Source: Amycolatopsis australiensis (GTDB lineage Bacteria; Actinomycetota; Actinomycetes; Mycobacteriales; Pseudonocardiaceae). From it: 64,000 nt of DNA. The stretch spans positions 5,518,001 through 5,582,000 of the forward strand of contig NZ_FPJG01000006.1 in the NCBI RefSeq assembly GCF_900119165.1. Reading direction: 5' to 3'. The notes beneath the pieces were generated by a model, which was not told the DNA's origin, searched no databases, and worked only from the letters and a program-made list of their open reading frames with translations. This document shows, piece by piece, positions 46,357 to 56,208 of this stretch. Made by a program: the position numbers and the translations under genes. The stretch's first letter is position 1. The number at the start of each line of letters is the position of its first letter.

Positions 46357-47352
46357 TCAGTGCGCCCCGGCGGGCACGGGCGGGTTGCTGGTCCGGTCGA
46401 GCAGCGAGACCAAGGCGTGGACGTGCCGCAACGCCGGCGCGGGCACGCCGGTCAGGCCGGCCAGCTCCACGACCGCGCCGATGATCGCGTCGATCTCCAG
46501 TGGCTTGCCCGCTTCGAGGTCCTGCAGCATCGACGTCTTGTGGTGGCCGACGCGCCAGGCACCGTCGATGCGCTTTTCGACCGAGATCCGCGGGTCGGCG
46601 CCGGCCGCGCGGGCGACGGCGAGGGTCTCGGTCATCATCGTGGCGACGAGCGCGCGCGTGTCCTCGTGCTCGCACATCTGGGCCATGGTCGCCCGGGTCA
46701 GCGCCGAGAGCGGGTTGAAGGCGACGTTGCCCATCAGCTTGACCCAGATGTCGTTGCGCAGGTCGGCTTCGACGGGTGCCTTGAGGCCGCCGGCGATCAT
46801 CGCCGCGCTGAGCACCTTGCAGCGCGCGGAGATCTCGCCGCCCGGCTCGCCGAGGGAGAAGCGGGTGCCCTCCAGGTGCCGGATCACGCCCGGCTCCTCG
46901 ACCACGGTCGAGCAGTAGACGACGCAGCCGATCGCGCGCCGCAGCTGGAGCACGGCGGTCACCGAGCCGCCCGGGTCGACCGCCTCGATCCGCCGCCCTT
47001 CCAGGGGATGGCCCGTCAGTCCGTGGAAGTACCACCACGGGATGCCGTTCTGCGCGGCGACGATCGCCGTCTCCGGGCCGAGCAGCGGCGCGAGCAGGGG
47101 TCCGCAGGACGCGTAGGAGTTGGCCTTGAGGCCGAGGAACACGAAGTCGGCCTCGCCGACTTCGCCCGGGTCGTCCGTCACGTGCGGGTGCGCGGTGAAG
47201 TCACCGCGCGGGCTGAGCACGCGGACGCCGTGCTCGCGCATCGCGGCGAGGTGGGCCCGCCGGGCGATCAGGTGCACTTCGGTCCCGCCGCGGTGCAACG
47301 CGGCCCCGACGTAGGCACCGATCGCCCCGGCCCCGAGAACAGCCACCTTCAT
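46357..47352 (-). CDS. ketopantoate-reductase-family oxidoreductase
   Basis: 331 aa from the ATG at 47352. The N-terminal Rossmann motif is VAVLGAGAIGAYVGAAL. VEADLRNDIWVKLMGNVAFNPLSALT (about 196-220) contains the conserved catalytic Lys and Asn region of PanE/ApbA proteins. It reduces a 2-oxoacid with NADPH in the characterised members. It is the first gene of the fdh operon, seven bases before fdhA, and is preceded by the GntR-type site. A role with a C2 acid such as glyoxylate or oxalate-derived intermediates is more likely than pantothenate synthesis, but this is inference. Confidence 0.82.
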   Translation of the reverse strand: MKVAVLGAGAIGAYVGAALHRGGTEVHLIARRAHLAAMREHGVRVLSPRGDFTAHPHVTDDPGEVGEADFVFLGLKANSYASCGPLLAPLLGPETAIVAAQNGIPWWYFHGLTGHPLEGRRIEAVDPGGSVTAVLQLRRAIGCVVYCSTVVEEPGVIRHLEGTRFSLGEPGGEISARCKVLSAAMIAGGLKAPVEADLRNDIWVKLMGNVAFNPLSALTRATMAQMCEHEDTRALVATMMTETLAVARAAGADPRISVEKRIDGAWRVGHHKTSMLQDLEAGKPLEIDAIIGAVVELAGLTGVPAPALRHVHALVSLLDRTSNPPVPAGAH

Positions 47353-47382
47353 GATGGGCCTCCGGCTTCGGTTCAGCACGTG

Positions 47383-47398
47383 ATTGCATACAGTATAC
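47383..47398. promoter_or_regulatory. probable GntR operator, site A
   Basis: ATTGCATACAGTATAC, 31 bases ahead of the ketopantoate-reductase-like/fdh operon and in the spacer divergent to gntR. It matches sites at 54918 and 60063 at 12 of 16 positions. It contains the perfect palindrome CAGTATACTG (47391-47400). Confidence 0.7.
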
Positions 47399-47469
47399 TG
47401 GATCCAAAGCGGATACCAGAGGCCCGGCGGCGGAACTCGGAAAAGACCTCGACGGGCGGTGACTGGGAT

Positions 47470-47490
47470 TTTGCATACCAAAACCTGTAT
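47470..47490. promoter_or_regulatory. probable secondary GntR site ahead of gntR
   Basis: TTTGCATACC at 47470-47479 repeats the left half of the regulon motif. ATAC and GTAT half-sites face each other across eight bases. It lies 47 bases before the gntR start, so it may serve autoregulation. Weaker than the other three sites. Confidence 0.4.
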
Positions 47491-47536
47491 CCTGGATCGA
47501 GATCGTCGCGTTCCACTCCCCTTTCCGAGGTGTCCC

Positions 47537-48274
47537 GTGAGCCAGCCCGCATCCCCGCTCCCCGACCGCGGCCCGAGCGGCCGCCGCACGGCCAAGGGCT
47601 CGCTCGGCTCGACCGCCGCCAAGCGCGTCGAACGGCCCGCCCCGCTGCGCCAGGTCGTCTACGAGGCCATCGCCGAACTGATCATCAACCGCACGCTCGA
47701 ACCCGGCCAGCACCTGGTCGAGGCCGACCTGGCCGAGTACCTCGGCGTCAGCCGGCAGCCGGTCCGCGAAGCGCTGCAGCGCCTGCAGAGCGAAGGCTGG
47801 GTCGACCTGCGTCCGGCGCAGGGCGCGTTCGTGCACCTGCCCACCGACGAGGAAGCCGACCAGCTGCTGAGCGTCCGCAGCGTGCTGGAGACCCACTCGG
47901 CGAAGCTCGCCGCCGAGCGGGCCACCGCCGCCGACGTCTCCCGCCTGCGGGAACTGCAGGAGGCCGGGCTCGACGCGCTCGCCGCGGACGACACCGAAGG
48001 CCTGGTGGCGGCCAACGCCGCCCTCCACGCGTTCATCACCGAGCTGTCCGGGAACAAGGTGCTCGCCGAGCTGATCGGCCTGGTCGACCGGCGCGTCCGC
48101 TGGTACTACACACCGATCGCCCGGCCCCGCGGGCGGGACGCGTGGACCGAGCACGAAGAGCTGATCCAGGCCATCGCCGGGCAGGACGCCGGCGCCGCCG
48201 AGACCATCATGGCCAAGCACACCGAACGGACCCGCCAGGCCTACCACGAACGCCCGGAAGCCCCCCGGTCCTGA
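47537..48274 (+). CDS. GntR-family (FCD/FadR-type) regulator of the oxalate/formate locus
   Basis: 245 aa from a GTG at 47537 with a GAGG site six bases upstream. After a basic 35-residue leader, the winged helix is clear (LRQVVYEAIAELIINRTLEPG; DLAEYLGVSRQPVREALQRL). The C-terminal all-helical FCD domain follows, with metal/ligand residues in HAFITELSGN and HEELIQAI. It is divergent from the fdh operon. The shared operator at 47383, 54918 and 60063 makes it the likely regulator of the whole locus, responding to an organic acid or acyl-CoA. Confidence 0.88.
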   Translation: MSQPASPLPDRGPSGRRTAKGSLGSTAAKRVERPAPLRQVVYEAIAELIINRTLEPGQHLVEADLAEYLGVSRQPVREALQRLQSEGWVDLRPAQGAFVHLPTDEEADQLLSVRSVLETHSAKLAAERATAADVSRLRELQEAGLDALAADDTEGLVAANAALHAFITELSGNKVLAELIGLVDRRVRWYYTPIARPRGRDAWTEHEELIQAIAGQDAGAAETIMAKHTERTRQAYHERPEAPRS

Positions 48275-48291
48275 TTCCGGCAGGACCGGGG
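48263..48291. terminator. bidirectional terminator, gntR / oxlT
   Basis: A perfect 11-bp stem CCCCGGTCCTG / CAGGACCGGGG with a 7-base loop. It overlaps the last codons of gntR and lies 15 bases beyond the end of the convergent transporter gene. Confidence 0.8.
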
Positions 48292-48305
48292 AGCGGGCCG
48301 GACGG

Positions 48306-49682
48306 TCAGCCGCCCGCGGCGGCCGAAGGCCGCGCCACCAGCTCGGTTTCCGCGAGCTGGTGGCGCGGCCGGCCGGGCTGGCGCAGGAACAGCGTCAGCC
48401 CCGCCGAGAGCAGGGCGATGCACCCGGCGAGCACGTACGCGCCGGTGTAGCCCCACGCGCTGATCACGCCGGCGGCGAGCCCGCCGCCGCCGACGCCGCC
48501 GACCAGTTTCGCGCTGTAGACCAGGCCGTAGTTCGACGCGTTGTTGTTCTCGCCGAAGTAGTCCGGCACCAGTGCGGCGAACAGCGGGTAGAACGCGCCG
48601 CCGCCGAACCCGGTCAGGAACGCGAAGACCATGAACAGCACCAGGTTGTGCGTGTTCCCGGCGTACAGCACGCCGAACTGCGCGCCGGCCGCGATCACCA
48701 GCACCAGCGTGAGCGTCTGCTTGCGCCCGATCTTGTCCGACGCCCAGCCGACGACCGCGCGGCCGGTGCCGTTCACGATGGCCAGCACGCCGGCCGAGGA
48801 GGCCGCCACGAAGGCACCGAAGTGGCTCTCCTTGGCGAAGGGCACCTGGAAGTTGATGCCGAACAGCGAGACCCCGCCGATGATCACCAGGCACACCCAC
48901 ATCAGCGGGAGCATGCCGGTCCGGATCGCCTCCATCGGCGTGAACTGGCGGACCGCCGGCGGGTTCTTCGCCAGGCTCTTGACCCCGATCTTGCCCTTCG
49001 CCCAGGAGATCGGGTCGACCTCCTTCGGCCACCAGCTCTTCGGCGGGTCCTTGAACAGGAACCCGCACACGCCGACGACGATGAGCATGTACAGGCCGAT
49101 GCCGTCGAGCACCCCGGTGACGTTCTCGTGCCCGAGGAACGCGCTGAACAGGTAGATGAACGGCACCGAGCCGTAGGCGAACCCGCCGTTCACGAACCCG
49201 GTCCGCGCGCCGCGCTTCTCCGGGTACCACTTCCCGACCATGTTGATGCAGGTCGCGTACACGAGCCCGGCGCCGGTGCCGCCGAGGACCGAGTACCCGA
49301 TGAACGCCAGCGTGAGGTTCCCGCTGTGCGCGATGGTGAAGTAGCCGATGCCGCTGAACACGGCGCCGAGCAGCATCGCCGTCTTCGCCGAGACGACGTT
49401 GCGTTCCCGCAGCCGTCCGGCCGGGAACGCGACGCCGGCCTGGAACACCGCCCAGATGCTGGCCAGCCAGAATGCGTCCGACAGCGTCCAGCCGTACTTC
49501 TCCTCCAGCGTGCCTTCGACGGCGCCCCAGCCGTACTCGAACACGCTGACCGCCATCATGGCGATCCAGGGCAGCCAGACCATCCAGCTGCGCGAGCGCC
49601 CCATGATGTCGTGCGGTGACTCCCCTACCCGGTAAACTCTTCCGTTGTCGTCAGCTATCTCCTGGTACGTGGCTGCGGTCAT
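48306..49682 (-). CDS. OxlT-like oxalate/formate antiporter (MFS)
   Basis: 458 aa, 12 predicted helices. The N-terminal tail has GRVYRVGESPHDIMGRSRSW. MFS motifs of the oxalate:formate antiporter group are visible (GYSVLGGTGAGLVYATCINM; GFVNGGFAYGSVPF; WASDKIGRKQT). It follows the ADP-forming ligase gene by 15 bases in an operon with frc and the decarboxylase. That strongly supports oxalate uptake, with formate as the probable counter-ion. A second, shorter paralogue lies at 58724-60034. Confidence 0.85.
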   Translation of the reverse strand: MTAATYQEIADDNGRVYRVGESPHDIMGRSRSWMVWLPWIAMMAVSVFEYGWGAVEGTLEEKYGWTLSDAFWLASIWAVFQAGVAFPAGRLRERNVVSAKTAMLLGAVFSGIGYFTIAHSGNLTLAFIGYSVLGGTGAGLVYATCINMVGKWYPEKRGARTGFVNGGFAYGSVPFIYLFSAFLGHENVTGVLDGIGLYMLIVVGVCGFLFKDPPKSWWPKEVDPISWAKGKIGVKSLAKNPPAVRQFTPMEAIRTGMLPLMWVCLVIIGGVSLFGINFQVPFAKESHFGAFVAASSAGVLAIVNGTGRAVVGWASDKIGRKQTLTLVLVIAAGAQFGVLYAGNTHNLVLFMVFAFLTGFGGGAFYPLFAALVPDYFGENNNASNYGLVYSAKLVGGVGGGGLAAGVISAWGYTGAYVLAGCIALLSAGLTLFLRQPGRPRHQLAETELVARPSAAAGG

Positions 49683-49697
49683 CAGGGTTCTCCTTCG

Positions 49698-51842
49698 TCA
49701 CCGTTGACTCAGGTTCGTGAGCAGGCCCGCGGCCCGGGCCCAGCGGTACTTCGCGCCGAGCACCGCGACGGGCTTCTCGGTCGTATACGGGTACGCGACG
49801 ACGCCGCGGTCGTACAAGTGGTCACTCGCCTCCTCGACTTCGACGTCACCGGACAACGACGCGACCACGGGCTTGTGGATGCCCTTGGCGCGGAACTCCT
49901 CGACGACCTCGGACACCAGCTCGGCGAACACCATCGGCGGGGTGACGATGGTGTGCCAGTAGCCCAGGACCAGGGCGTGGACGCGGTCATCCGCCAGGCC
50001 CAGCGCGATCGTGTTGCGGTAGGTCGATGGCGGCTCGCCGCCGGTGATGTCGACCGGGTTGCCCGCCGCGCCGAAGGGCGGGATGAACTTGCGGAACGCC
50101 GTGTCGAGGTCCGGCGGGATCTCCATCAGGTTCAGGCCGTGGTCGACGCAGGCGTCCGACAGCAGCACGCCCGAGCCGCCGGCGCCGGTGATGATGACGA
50201 CGTTCTCGCCCCGCGGCGCCGGCAGCAGCGGAATGCCGCGGGCGTACTCGAGCATGTCGTTCAGCCCGGTGGCCCGGATCACGCCGCTCTGGCGGAGGAT
50301 GTCGTCGTACACCTTGTCGTTGCCGGCCAGGGCGCCGGTGTGCGAGCCGGCGGCCTTGGCGCCCTGCGCCGTCCGCCCGGCCTTGAGCACCACGACCGGC
50401 TTGCGCTTCGAGACCCGCTTCGCCGTCTCGGCGAACGACCGGCCGTCCTTGAGGTCTTCGAGGTGCATCGCGACGACCTGCGTGTTGTCGTCCTGCTCGA
50501 AGAAGGTGAGCAGGTCGTCCTCGTCGATGTCGGCCTTGTTGCCGACGCCGACGATCGCGGAGACCCCCATCTTGGCCGAGCGGCTGAAGCCGAGGATCGC
50601 CATCCCGATGCCGCCGCTCTGCGACGACAACGCCACGCCGCCTTTGACGTCGTACGGCGTGCAGAAGGTCGCCGACAGGTGCTCCGGCGTGTAGTAGTAG
50701 CCGTAGATGTTCGGGCCGAGGATGCGCACGCCGTGCCTCCGGGCGATCGCGACGACCTCGTCCTGGAGTTCGACGTTGCCGGTTTCGCCGAAGCCGGACG
50801 GGATGAGGATCGCCCCGGCCACGCCTTTCCGGCCCGCTTCCTCCAGTGCCGCGGGGACGAACTTCGCCGGGATGGCGAAGACGGCGACGTCGACGTCGCC
50901 GGGCACGTCGGTGATGCTCGGGTACGCCTTGCGGTCGAGGATCTCGGCGGCCTTCGGGTTGATCGGGTGGATCTCGCCCGCGTAGCCGCCGTCGACCAGG
51001 TTCTTCATCACCGAGTTGCCGATCTTCCCGGCCTCGGCCGACGCGCCGATCACCGCGACCGCCGCCGGTTTCATGATCCGGTTCATGGCCGTGAGGATCT
51101 CCTCCCGGCCGAACCGGACCGGTTCCTTCGCCGCCTCCGGGTCGACGAGGATCCGGACGTCCACGGCCGTGGCGCCGTCCGGGGTGGCGAGCACCGGGTT
51201 GAGATCCACTTCGGACAGCTGCGGGAAGTCCGTCACCAGCTGCCCGAGGCCGGTGATGACCGCGGCGAGGGCGGCACGGTCGACCGGGGCCGCGCCGCGC
51301 ACCCCGCGCAGGATCTCGGCGGCCCGGATGCCGTCGATCATGGAGAGCGCTTCCCCGGTGCCGGCCGGCGCCAGCCGGAAGGTGACGTCCTTGAGCACCT
51401 CGACCAGCACGCCGCCGAGGCCGAACGCGACGATCTTGCCGAAGGCCGGGTCGGTGACCGAGCCGATGATCACCTCCTGGCCCCCGGCGAGCATGCGCTG
51501 CACCTGGACGCCGACGATCCGCGCGCCGGCCCGGTACGCCTTCGCGTTCCCGACGATTTCGGTGAAGCCCGCCCGCACGGCCTCGGCGTCGGCCAGGCCG
51601 ACGAGCACACCGCCGGCCTCGGTCTTGTGCAGGATGTCCGGCGAGACGATCTTCAGCACGACCGGCAGGCCGATGGCTTCGGCGTGGGCCACCGCCTCTT
51701 CCGCCGTGGTCGCCAGCCGTTCGGCGGGGGTCGGGATGCCGTAGGCCGCGCAGACCGCACGCCCCTCGGGCGCGGTCAGCGACGAGCGGCCTTCGGCGGC
51801 CACCTGGCCGAGGATCTGCTCGACCGCCGCGCGATCCACCAC
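49698..51842 (-). CDS. ADP-forming acyl-CoA ligase (acetyl-CoA synthetase family)
   Basis: 714 aa from a GTG one base after the frc stop. The N-terminal ATP-grasp half (beta; VVLKIVSPDILHKTEAGGV, FGLGGVLVEVLKDV) is fused to the C-terminal CoA-binding half (AVIGASAEAGKIGN; LSSQSGGIGMAIL). The phosphohistidine is in GSHTGALAGND. Such enzymes interconvert acyl-CoA plus ADP and Pi with acid, CoA and ATP. Between the oxalate transporter and frc, the natural substrates would be formyl-CoA or oxalate. Whether it makes ATP or activates acid is undetermined. Confidence 0.85.
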   Translation of the reverse strand: MVDRAAVEQILGQVAAEGRSSLTAPEGRAVCAAYGIPTPAERLATTAEEAVAHAEAIGLPVVLKIVSPDILHKTEAGGVLVGLADAEAVRAGFTEIVGNAKAYRAGARIVGVQVQRMLAGGQEVIIGSVTDPAFGKIVAFGLGGVLVEVLKDVTFRLAPAGTGEALSMIDGIRAAEILRGVRGAAPVDRAALAAVITGLGQLVTDFPQLSEVDLNPVLATPDGATAVDVRILVDPEAAKEPVRFGREEILTAMNRIMKPAAVAVIGASAEAGKIGNSVMKNLVDGGYAGEIHPINPKAAEILDRKAYPSITDVPGDVDVAVFAIPAKFVPAALEEAGRKGVAGAILIPSGFGETGNVELQDEVVAIARRHGVRILGPNIYGYYYTPEHLSATFCTPYDVKGGVALSSQSGGIGMAILGFSRSAKMGVSAIVGVGNKADIDEDDLLTFFEQDDNTQVVAMHLEDLKDGRSFAETAKRVSKRKPVVVLKAGRTAQGAKAAGSHTGALAGNDKVYDDILRQSGVIRATGLNDMLEYARGIPLLPAPRGENVVIITGAGGSGVLLSDACVDHGLNLMEIPPDLDTAFRKFIPPFGAAGNPVDITGGEPPSTYRNTIALGLADDRVHALVLGYWHTIVTPPMVFAELVSEVVEEFRAKGIHKPVVASLSGDVEVEEASDHLYDRGVVAYPYTTEKPVAVLGAKYRWARAAGLLTNLSQR

Positions 51843-51843
51843 G

Positions 51844-53073
51844 TCAGATCACCCCCGCCGCGCGGAACTTCTCGAGGTCGGCCTCGCTGTAGCCGAGTTC
51901 GGCCAGCACCTCGTCGTTGTGCTCGCCCAGCAGCGGCGACCGCTCGATCTCGACCGGCGAGTCGGACAGCTTGAGCGGGCAGCCGACGGTCTTGAACGTG
52001 CCGCGCTCGGGGTGCGGGACCTCGACGACCGAGCCCAGCTCGGCGAGGGTCCCGTCCTCGATCAGCTCCTTGGTGGACAGGATCGGGCCGCAGGGGATGT
52101 TGCGGGCGTTGAGCTGCTCCATCACCTCCCACTTGGTGTGCTTCTCGGTCCACTCCTCGACGAGCGCGAACGCTTTGTCCAGTTTGGACAAGCGCACCTC
52201 CGGGGTGGCCCACGCAGGGTCGTCGGCCAGCTCCGGCTTGCCGATCAGCTGCGTGAGCGGCGCCCAGCCGGGTGGCTGGATGATCACGTAGATGTAGTCG
52301 TTCGGCCCCCCGGGCGCGCACTTGACCGCCCAGCCGGGCTGCCCGCCGCCGGAGGCGTTGCCCGAGCGCGGCACTTCTTCGCCGAAGTGGTCGTTCGGGT
52401 ACTCCCCCAGCGGGCCGTGCGCCAGCCGCTGCTGGTCGCGCAGCTTGACCCGGCACAGGTTGAGCACGGCGTCCTGCATGGCGACCTGGACGCGCTGACC
52501 GCGGCCGGTGGAGGTCCGCTGGTACAGCGCGGCGAGGATCGCGGCCACCAGGTGGATGCCGGTGCCGGAGTCGCCGATCTGCGCGCCGGTCGCGGTCGGC
52601 GGGCCGTCCTCGAACCCGGTGGTGCTCATCGCGCCGCCCATCGCCTGCGCGATCACCTCGTAGGCCTTGAAGTTCGCGTACCGGCCGGGCCCGAACCCCT
52701 TGATGGAGGCGTAGATCAGGCGCGGGTTGAGTGCCGCCAGCTTCTCCCAGGGGTAGCCGAACCGGTCGACGACACCCGGGCCGAAGTTCTCCACGAGAAC
52801 GTCCACACCGGACACGAGCTTCTCGAAGACTTCCTTGCCTTCGTCGCTCTTCATGTTGAGCGTGATGCTGCGCTTGTTGGCGTTCAGCATCGTGAAGTAG
52901 AGGCTGTCCACGCCGGGCAGGTCCCGGAGCTGCCCGCGGGTGATGTCACCCCGCCCGGGCGTCTCCAGCTTGATCACGTCCGCGCCGAGCCAGGCCAGCA
53001 GCTGCGTCGACGACGGACCGGACTGCACGTGCGTCATGTCGAGGACGCGGACGCCCTCCAGTGCCTTGCCCAT
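51844..53073 (-). CDS. frc: formyl-CoA:oxalate CoA-transferase
   Basis: 409 aa CaiB/BaiF class III CoA-transferase. It follows the Oxalobacter/E. coli Frc sequence closely: [48 protein letters not shown]. The catalytic Asp is in [12 protein letters not shown] (about 170), and the mobile glycine loop is [11 protein letters not shown] (about 258). It exchanges CoA between formyl-CoA and oxalate, giving oxalyl-CoA. Located 14 bases after the decarboxylase gene. The strongest functional anchor for calling this an oxalate locus. Confidence 0.93.
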   Translation of the reverse strand: MGKALEGVRVLDMTHVQSGPSSTQLLAWLGADVIKLETPGRGDITRGQLRDLPGVDSLYFTMLNANKRSITLNMKSDEGKEVFEKLVSGVDVLVENFGPGVVDRFGYPWEKLAALNPRLIYASIKGFGPGRYANFKAYEVIAQAMGGAMSTTGFEDGPPTATGAQIGDSGTGIHLVAAILAALYQRTSTGRGQRVQVAMQDAVLNLCRVKLRDQQRLAHGPLGEYPNDHFGEEVPRSGNASGGGQPGWAVKCAPGGPNDYIYVIIQPPGWAPLTQLIGKPELADDPAWATPEVRLSKLDKAFALVEEWTEKHTKWEVMEQLNARNIPCGPILSTKELIEDGTLAELGSVVEVPHPERGTFKTVGCPLKLSDSPVEIERSPLLGEHNDEVLAELGYSEADLEKFRAAGVI

Positions 53074-53087
53074 GCCTTGGCCTCCGC

Positions 53088-54824
53088 TCACTTGTACATG
53101 GTCTGGTTCATGGTTCCGGGGGCGTACACGTCGGGATCGACCCAGACGTTGATCAGCGACGGCTTGCCGGACTCGCGCGCCCGCAGCAGTGCCGGCCCGA
53201 TGCCGGCCGGGTCGCGGACCTCTTCGCCGTAGCCGCCAAGCATCCGCGCGAACTCGTCGTACCGGACGTCGCCGAGGGTGTTGCCGACGCGTTCGCGCGG
53301 CAGGCCGTACTTCGCGGCTTGGCCGTAGCGGATCTGGTTCATCGACGAGTTGTTGCCGACGATCCCGACGAACGGCAGGTCGAACCGCACGAGCGTCTCG
53401 AAGTCCCAGCCGGTGAGGCTGAAGGCGCCGTCGCCGAAGAGCGCGACGACCTCCTTGTCCGGGCGGGCGTGCTTGGCCGCCAGGACGAACGGGATGCCGA
53501 CGCCGAGGGTCCCGAGCGGACCCGGGTCCATCCAGTGTCCGGGCGACTTGGGCTGGACCACCTGGCCGGAGAAGGTGACGATGTCGCCGCCGTCGCCGAT
53601 GTAGATCGAGTCCTCGGTGAGGAACTCGTTGATCTCGTGGACCAGCCGGTACGGGTGGATCGGGCTCGCGTCGGAGTGCTGCAGCGGCAGCCGCTTCCGC
53701 TTCGCCTTCTCCTCCACCGCCTGGAGCTCCTCGAGCCACGTCTTGCGGGCGACGGCACCGTTGTCGGTGCGGCCGGAGGCGGCCTGGGCGACGGCGGCGA
53801 GGACCTGGCCGGCGTCGCCGACGATGCCCAGGTCGATGTCGCGGTTCTTGCCGACCGTGCGGTAGTCGAGGTCGATCTGGACCACGGTGGCGTCCTTCGA
53901 CAGGCGCTTGCCGTAGCCCATCCGGAAGTCGAACGGCGTGCCGACGATGACGATGACGTCGGCGTTGTCGAAGGCGTAGCGGCGTGAGAGCTGGAAGTGG
54001 TGCGGGTCGCCCGGCGGCAGCGTGCCGCGGCCGGCGCCGTTCATGTACGCCGGGATGTTGAGGGTGCGCACGAGGTCGGCGGCGGGCTCGGTGGCGCGTG
54101 TGGTCCAAACCTGGCTGCCGAGCAGGATGGCCGGCTTCTTCGCGTGCACCAGCAGGTCCGCGAGCTTCTCGACGTCGGCCGGGTCGCCCGCGTTCTTCGT
54201 GGACGCCCGGTAGCGGCCGGCTGCCGGGATCCTGGCCTGGTCCGGCGGCACGCGGGCGTCGAGGACGTCGCGCGGGATCTCCAGGAACGACGGCCCGGGC
54301 GCGCCGGCGTAGGCCTCGCGGAAGGCCATCGAGACGAGGTCGGCGACGCGGGCGGTGTGCGGGACGGTGGCCGCGAACTTGGTGATCGGCGTCATCATGT
54401 CCACGTGCGGGAGGTCCTGCAGGGACCCCATCTTGTGCTGTGTCAGCGCACCTTGGCCGCCGATCAGCAGCATCGGGCTCTCCGCGCGCAGCGCGTTCGC
54501 CACCCCGGTGACCGCGTCGGTCGTGCCCGGCCCGGCGGTGACGACCGCGCAGCCGGGCTTGCCGGTGATCCGCGCGTAGCCGTCGGCCGCGTGCGCCGCG
54601 ACCTGTTCGTGCCGGACGTCGATGATCTCGATGCCCTCGTCGACGCAGCCGTCGTAGATGTCGATGATGTGGCCGCCGCAGAGGGTGAAGATCGTGTCGA
54701 CCCCTTCGGCCTTCAACGCCTTGGCCACCAGGTGGCCGCCGGAGATTCCGGCCGGCGCGGGCTCGGCGCCGTTCGTCGCCGCGGCACTCTCCCTCGCGGT
54801 GGTGCCGGTCGTGGTCAGCGCCAT
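53088..54824 (-). CDS. oxalyl-CoA decarboxylase-type ThDP enzyme (or 2-hydroxyacyl-CoA lyase)
   Basis: 578 aa from the ATG at 54824. The catalytic Glu is in [17 protein letters not shown]. The ThDP/Mg motif is [18 protein letters not shown]...[11 protein letters not shown]. The central domain has [18 protein letters not shown]. Order oxc-frc in one operon supports decarboxylation of oxalyl-CoA to formyl-CoA. By sequence it is not an obvious copy of Oxalobacter Oxc and looks closer to the general acetolactate-synthase / 2-hydroxyacyl-CoA lyase branch. The C-terminal tail [12 protein letters not shown] resembles the flexible lid region of such lyases. The substrate call rests mainly on context. 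Confidence 0.78.
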   Translation of the reverse strand: MALTTTGTTARESAAATNGAEPAPAGISGGHLVAKALKAEGVDTIFTLCGGHIIDIYDGCVDEGIEIIDVRHEQVAAHAADGYARITGKPGCAVVTAGPGTTDAVTGVANALRAESPMLLIGGQGALTQHKMGSLQDLPHVDMMTPITKFAATVPHTARVADLVSMAFREAYAGAPGPSFLEIPRDVLDARVPPDQARIPAAGRYRASTKNAGDPADVEKLADLLVHAKKPAILLGSQVWTTRATEPAADLVRTLNIPAYMNGAGRGTLPPGDPHHFQLSRRYAFDNADVIVIVGTPFDFRMGYGKRLSKDATVVQIDLDYRTVGKNRDIDLGIVGDAGQVLAAVAQAASGRTDNGAVARKTWLEELQAVEEKAKRKRLPLQHSDASPIHPYRLVHEINEFLTEDSIYIGDGGDIVTFSGQVVQPKSPGHWMDPGPLGTLGVGIPFVLAAKHARPDKEVVALFGDGAFSLTGWDFETLVRFDLPFVGIVGNNSSMNQIRYGQAAKYGLPRERVGNTLGDVRYDEFARMLGGYGEEVRDPAGIGPALLRARESGKPSLINVWVDPDVYAPGTMNQTMYK

Positions 54825-54917
54825 GCTCAACTCCTCTGGTCCGCCGCCGGAACTCTCGTCCGGCGTTCCGTGTCGCGTTTTCCCCGAGGTCAGCGGCCTC
54901 AGCGCGGCAGACTGTAG

Positions 54918-54933
54918 ATTGCATACCGTATGG
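54918..54933. promoter_or_regulatory. probable GntR operator, site C
   Basis: ATTGCATACCGTATGG, 94 bases ahead of the oxc-frc-ligase-oxlT operon and within the spacer divergent to the SucCD-like operon. Same motif as at 47383 and 60063, with the short palindrome ATAC-C-GTAT. Confidence 0.7.
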
Positions 54934-55059
54934 GGTAGGCATATAGTCGCTCTTCGAGCAGCCCGTGTCCAGGGTCGTCCGCAGGCTTTTTCCGGCACGC
55001 GAAGCCGGGCCGGCGGACCGTCACCCCACGCCCTTTGCGCCGCGGAAAGGACGCCTCGC

Positions 55060-56205
55060 ATGGACCTCTTCGAACACGAAGCCCGCGAACTCTTCGAGAA
55101 GCACGGCGTACCCGTCCCCCGCGGCCGGGTCGCCGAGGATCCGGCCGCGGCGCGGGCCGCCGCGGCGGCGCTGGGCGGTCCGGTGGTGGTCAAGGCGCAG
55201 GTGAAGACCGGCGGCCGCGGGAAGGCCGGCGGGGTGCGCGTCGCCCACAGCGCCGACGATGCCGAACAGGTCGCCGACGACATCCTCGGGATGAGCATCA
55301 AGGGCCACACCGTGCACCGCGTCCTGGTGACCGAGGCGAGTGAGATCGCCGGCGAGTACTACGTCTCCTTCCTGCTCGACCGCGCCGCCCGCACGTTCCT
55401 GGCCATGGCCTCGACCGAAGGCGGGATGGAGATCGAGGAGGTGGCGGCGTCCCGGCCGGACGCACTGGTCCGGGTGCCGGTGGATCCGCTGGCCGGCGTC
55501 GACGCGGCCGCGGTCGCCGCGCCGTTCCCGGCCGACGTCCGGGCGGAAGTGGCAGCCGTCGTCGAGAAGCTGTGGGAGGTGTTCGTCGCGGAGGACTGCA
55601 CGCTCGTCGAAGTCAATCCGCTCGCGAGCACGTCCACCGGGATCGTCGCGCTCGACGGCAAGATCACTCTGGACGACAACGCGTCCTTCCGTCGCTCGTC
55701 CGCTTACGACGACCCGCTGGCGGGCGATCCGCTGGAGCGCCAGGCGCGGGCGAACGGCCTCAACTACGTCAAGCTGGACGGCGACATCGGCGTGATCGGC
55801 AACGGCGCCGGCCTTGTCATGTCCAGTTTGGACGTCGTGGCGGCGGCCGCACGGGAAGCGGGCGCACGCGGGCCGGCGAACTTCCTCGACATCGGCGGCG
55901 GCGCGTCGGCCGGGGTGATGGCCGACGGGCTGACCGTCATCCTCGGCGACCCCCGGGTCCGCAGCGTGTTCGTCAACGTCTTCGGCGGCATCACCGCCTG
56001 CGACGCGGTGGCGACCGGGATCGTGCGCTCGCTCGAGATCCTCGGCTCGCGCGCCACCAAGCCCCTGGTGGTCCGGCTGGCCGGGAACAACGTCACCGCG
56101 GGCAGGCGGATCCTCGCCGAAGCCGCCCACCCGCTGGTCACCGTGGTGGCCACCATGGACGACGCCGCCCGCGAGGCGGCGAAGCTCGCGATCGCGGAGG
56201 GCTGA
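55060..56205 (+). CDS. SucC-like acyl-CoA ligase beta subunit
   Basis: 381 aa from the ATG at 55060. ATP-grasp succinyl-CoA synthetase beta pattern: [58 protein letters not shown] and [16 protein letters not shown]. It pairs with the alpha subunit three bases downstream. Most actinomycetes have a TCA-cycle sucCD elsewhere, so an extra pair inside an oxalate locus probably has another substrate (malate, oxalate or formyl-CoA). Divergent from the oxc operon across 235 bp containing the regulon motif. Confidence 0.85.
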   Translation: MDLFEHEARELFEKHGVPVPRGRVAEDPAAARAAAAALGGPVVVKAQVKTGGRGKAGGVRVAHSADDAEQVADDILGMSIKGHTVHRVLVTEASEIAGEYYVSFLLDRAARTFLAMASTEGGMEIEEVAASRPDALVRVPVDPLAGVDAAAVAAPFPADVRAEVAAVVEKLWEVFVAEDCTLVEVNPLASTSTGIVALDGKITLDDNASFRRSSAYDDPLAGDPLERQARANGLNYVKLDGDIGVIGNGAGLVMSSLDVVAAAAREAGARGPANFLDIGGGASAGVMADGLTVILGDPRVRSVFVNVFGGITACDAVATGIVRSLEILGSRATKPLVVRLAGNNVTAGRRILAEAAHPLVTVVATMDDAAREAAKLAIAEG

Positions 56206-56208
56206 ACC

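Noticed and set aside
45961..48450. Plus-strand open frame spanning fdhA to gntR
   Set aside because: It runs antisense through recognisable fdhA and the ketopantoate-reductase-like gene and out of frame with gntR. There is no start context or domain.
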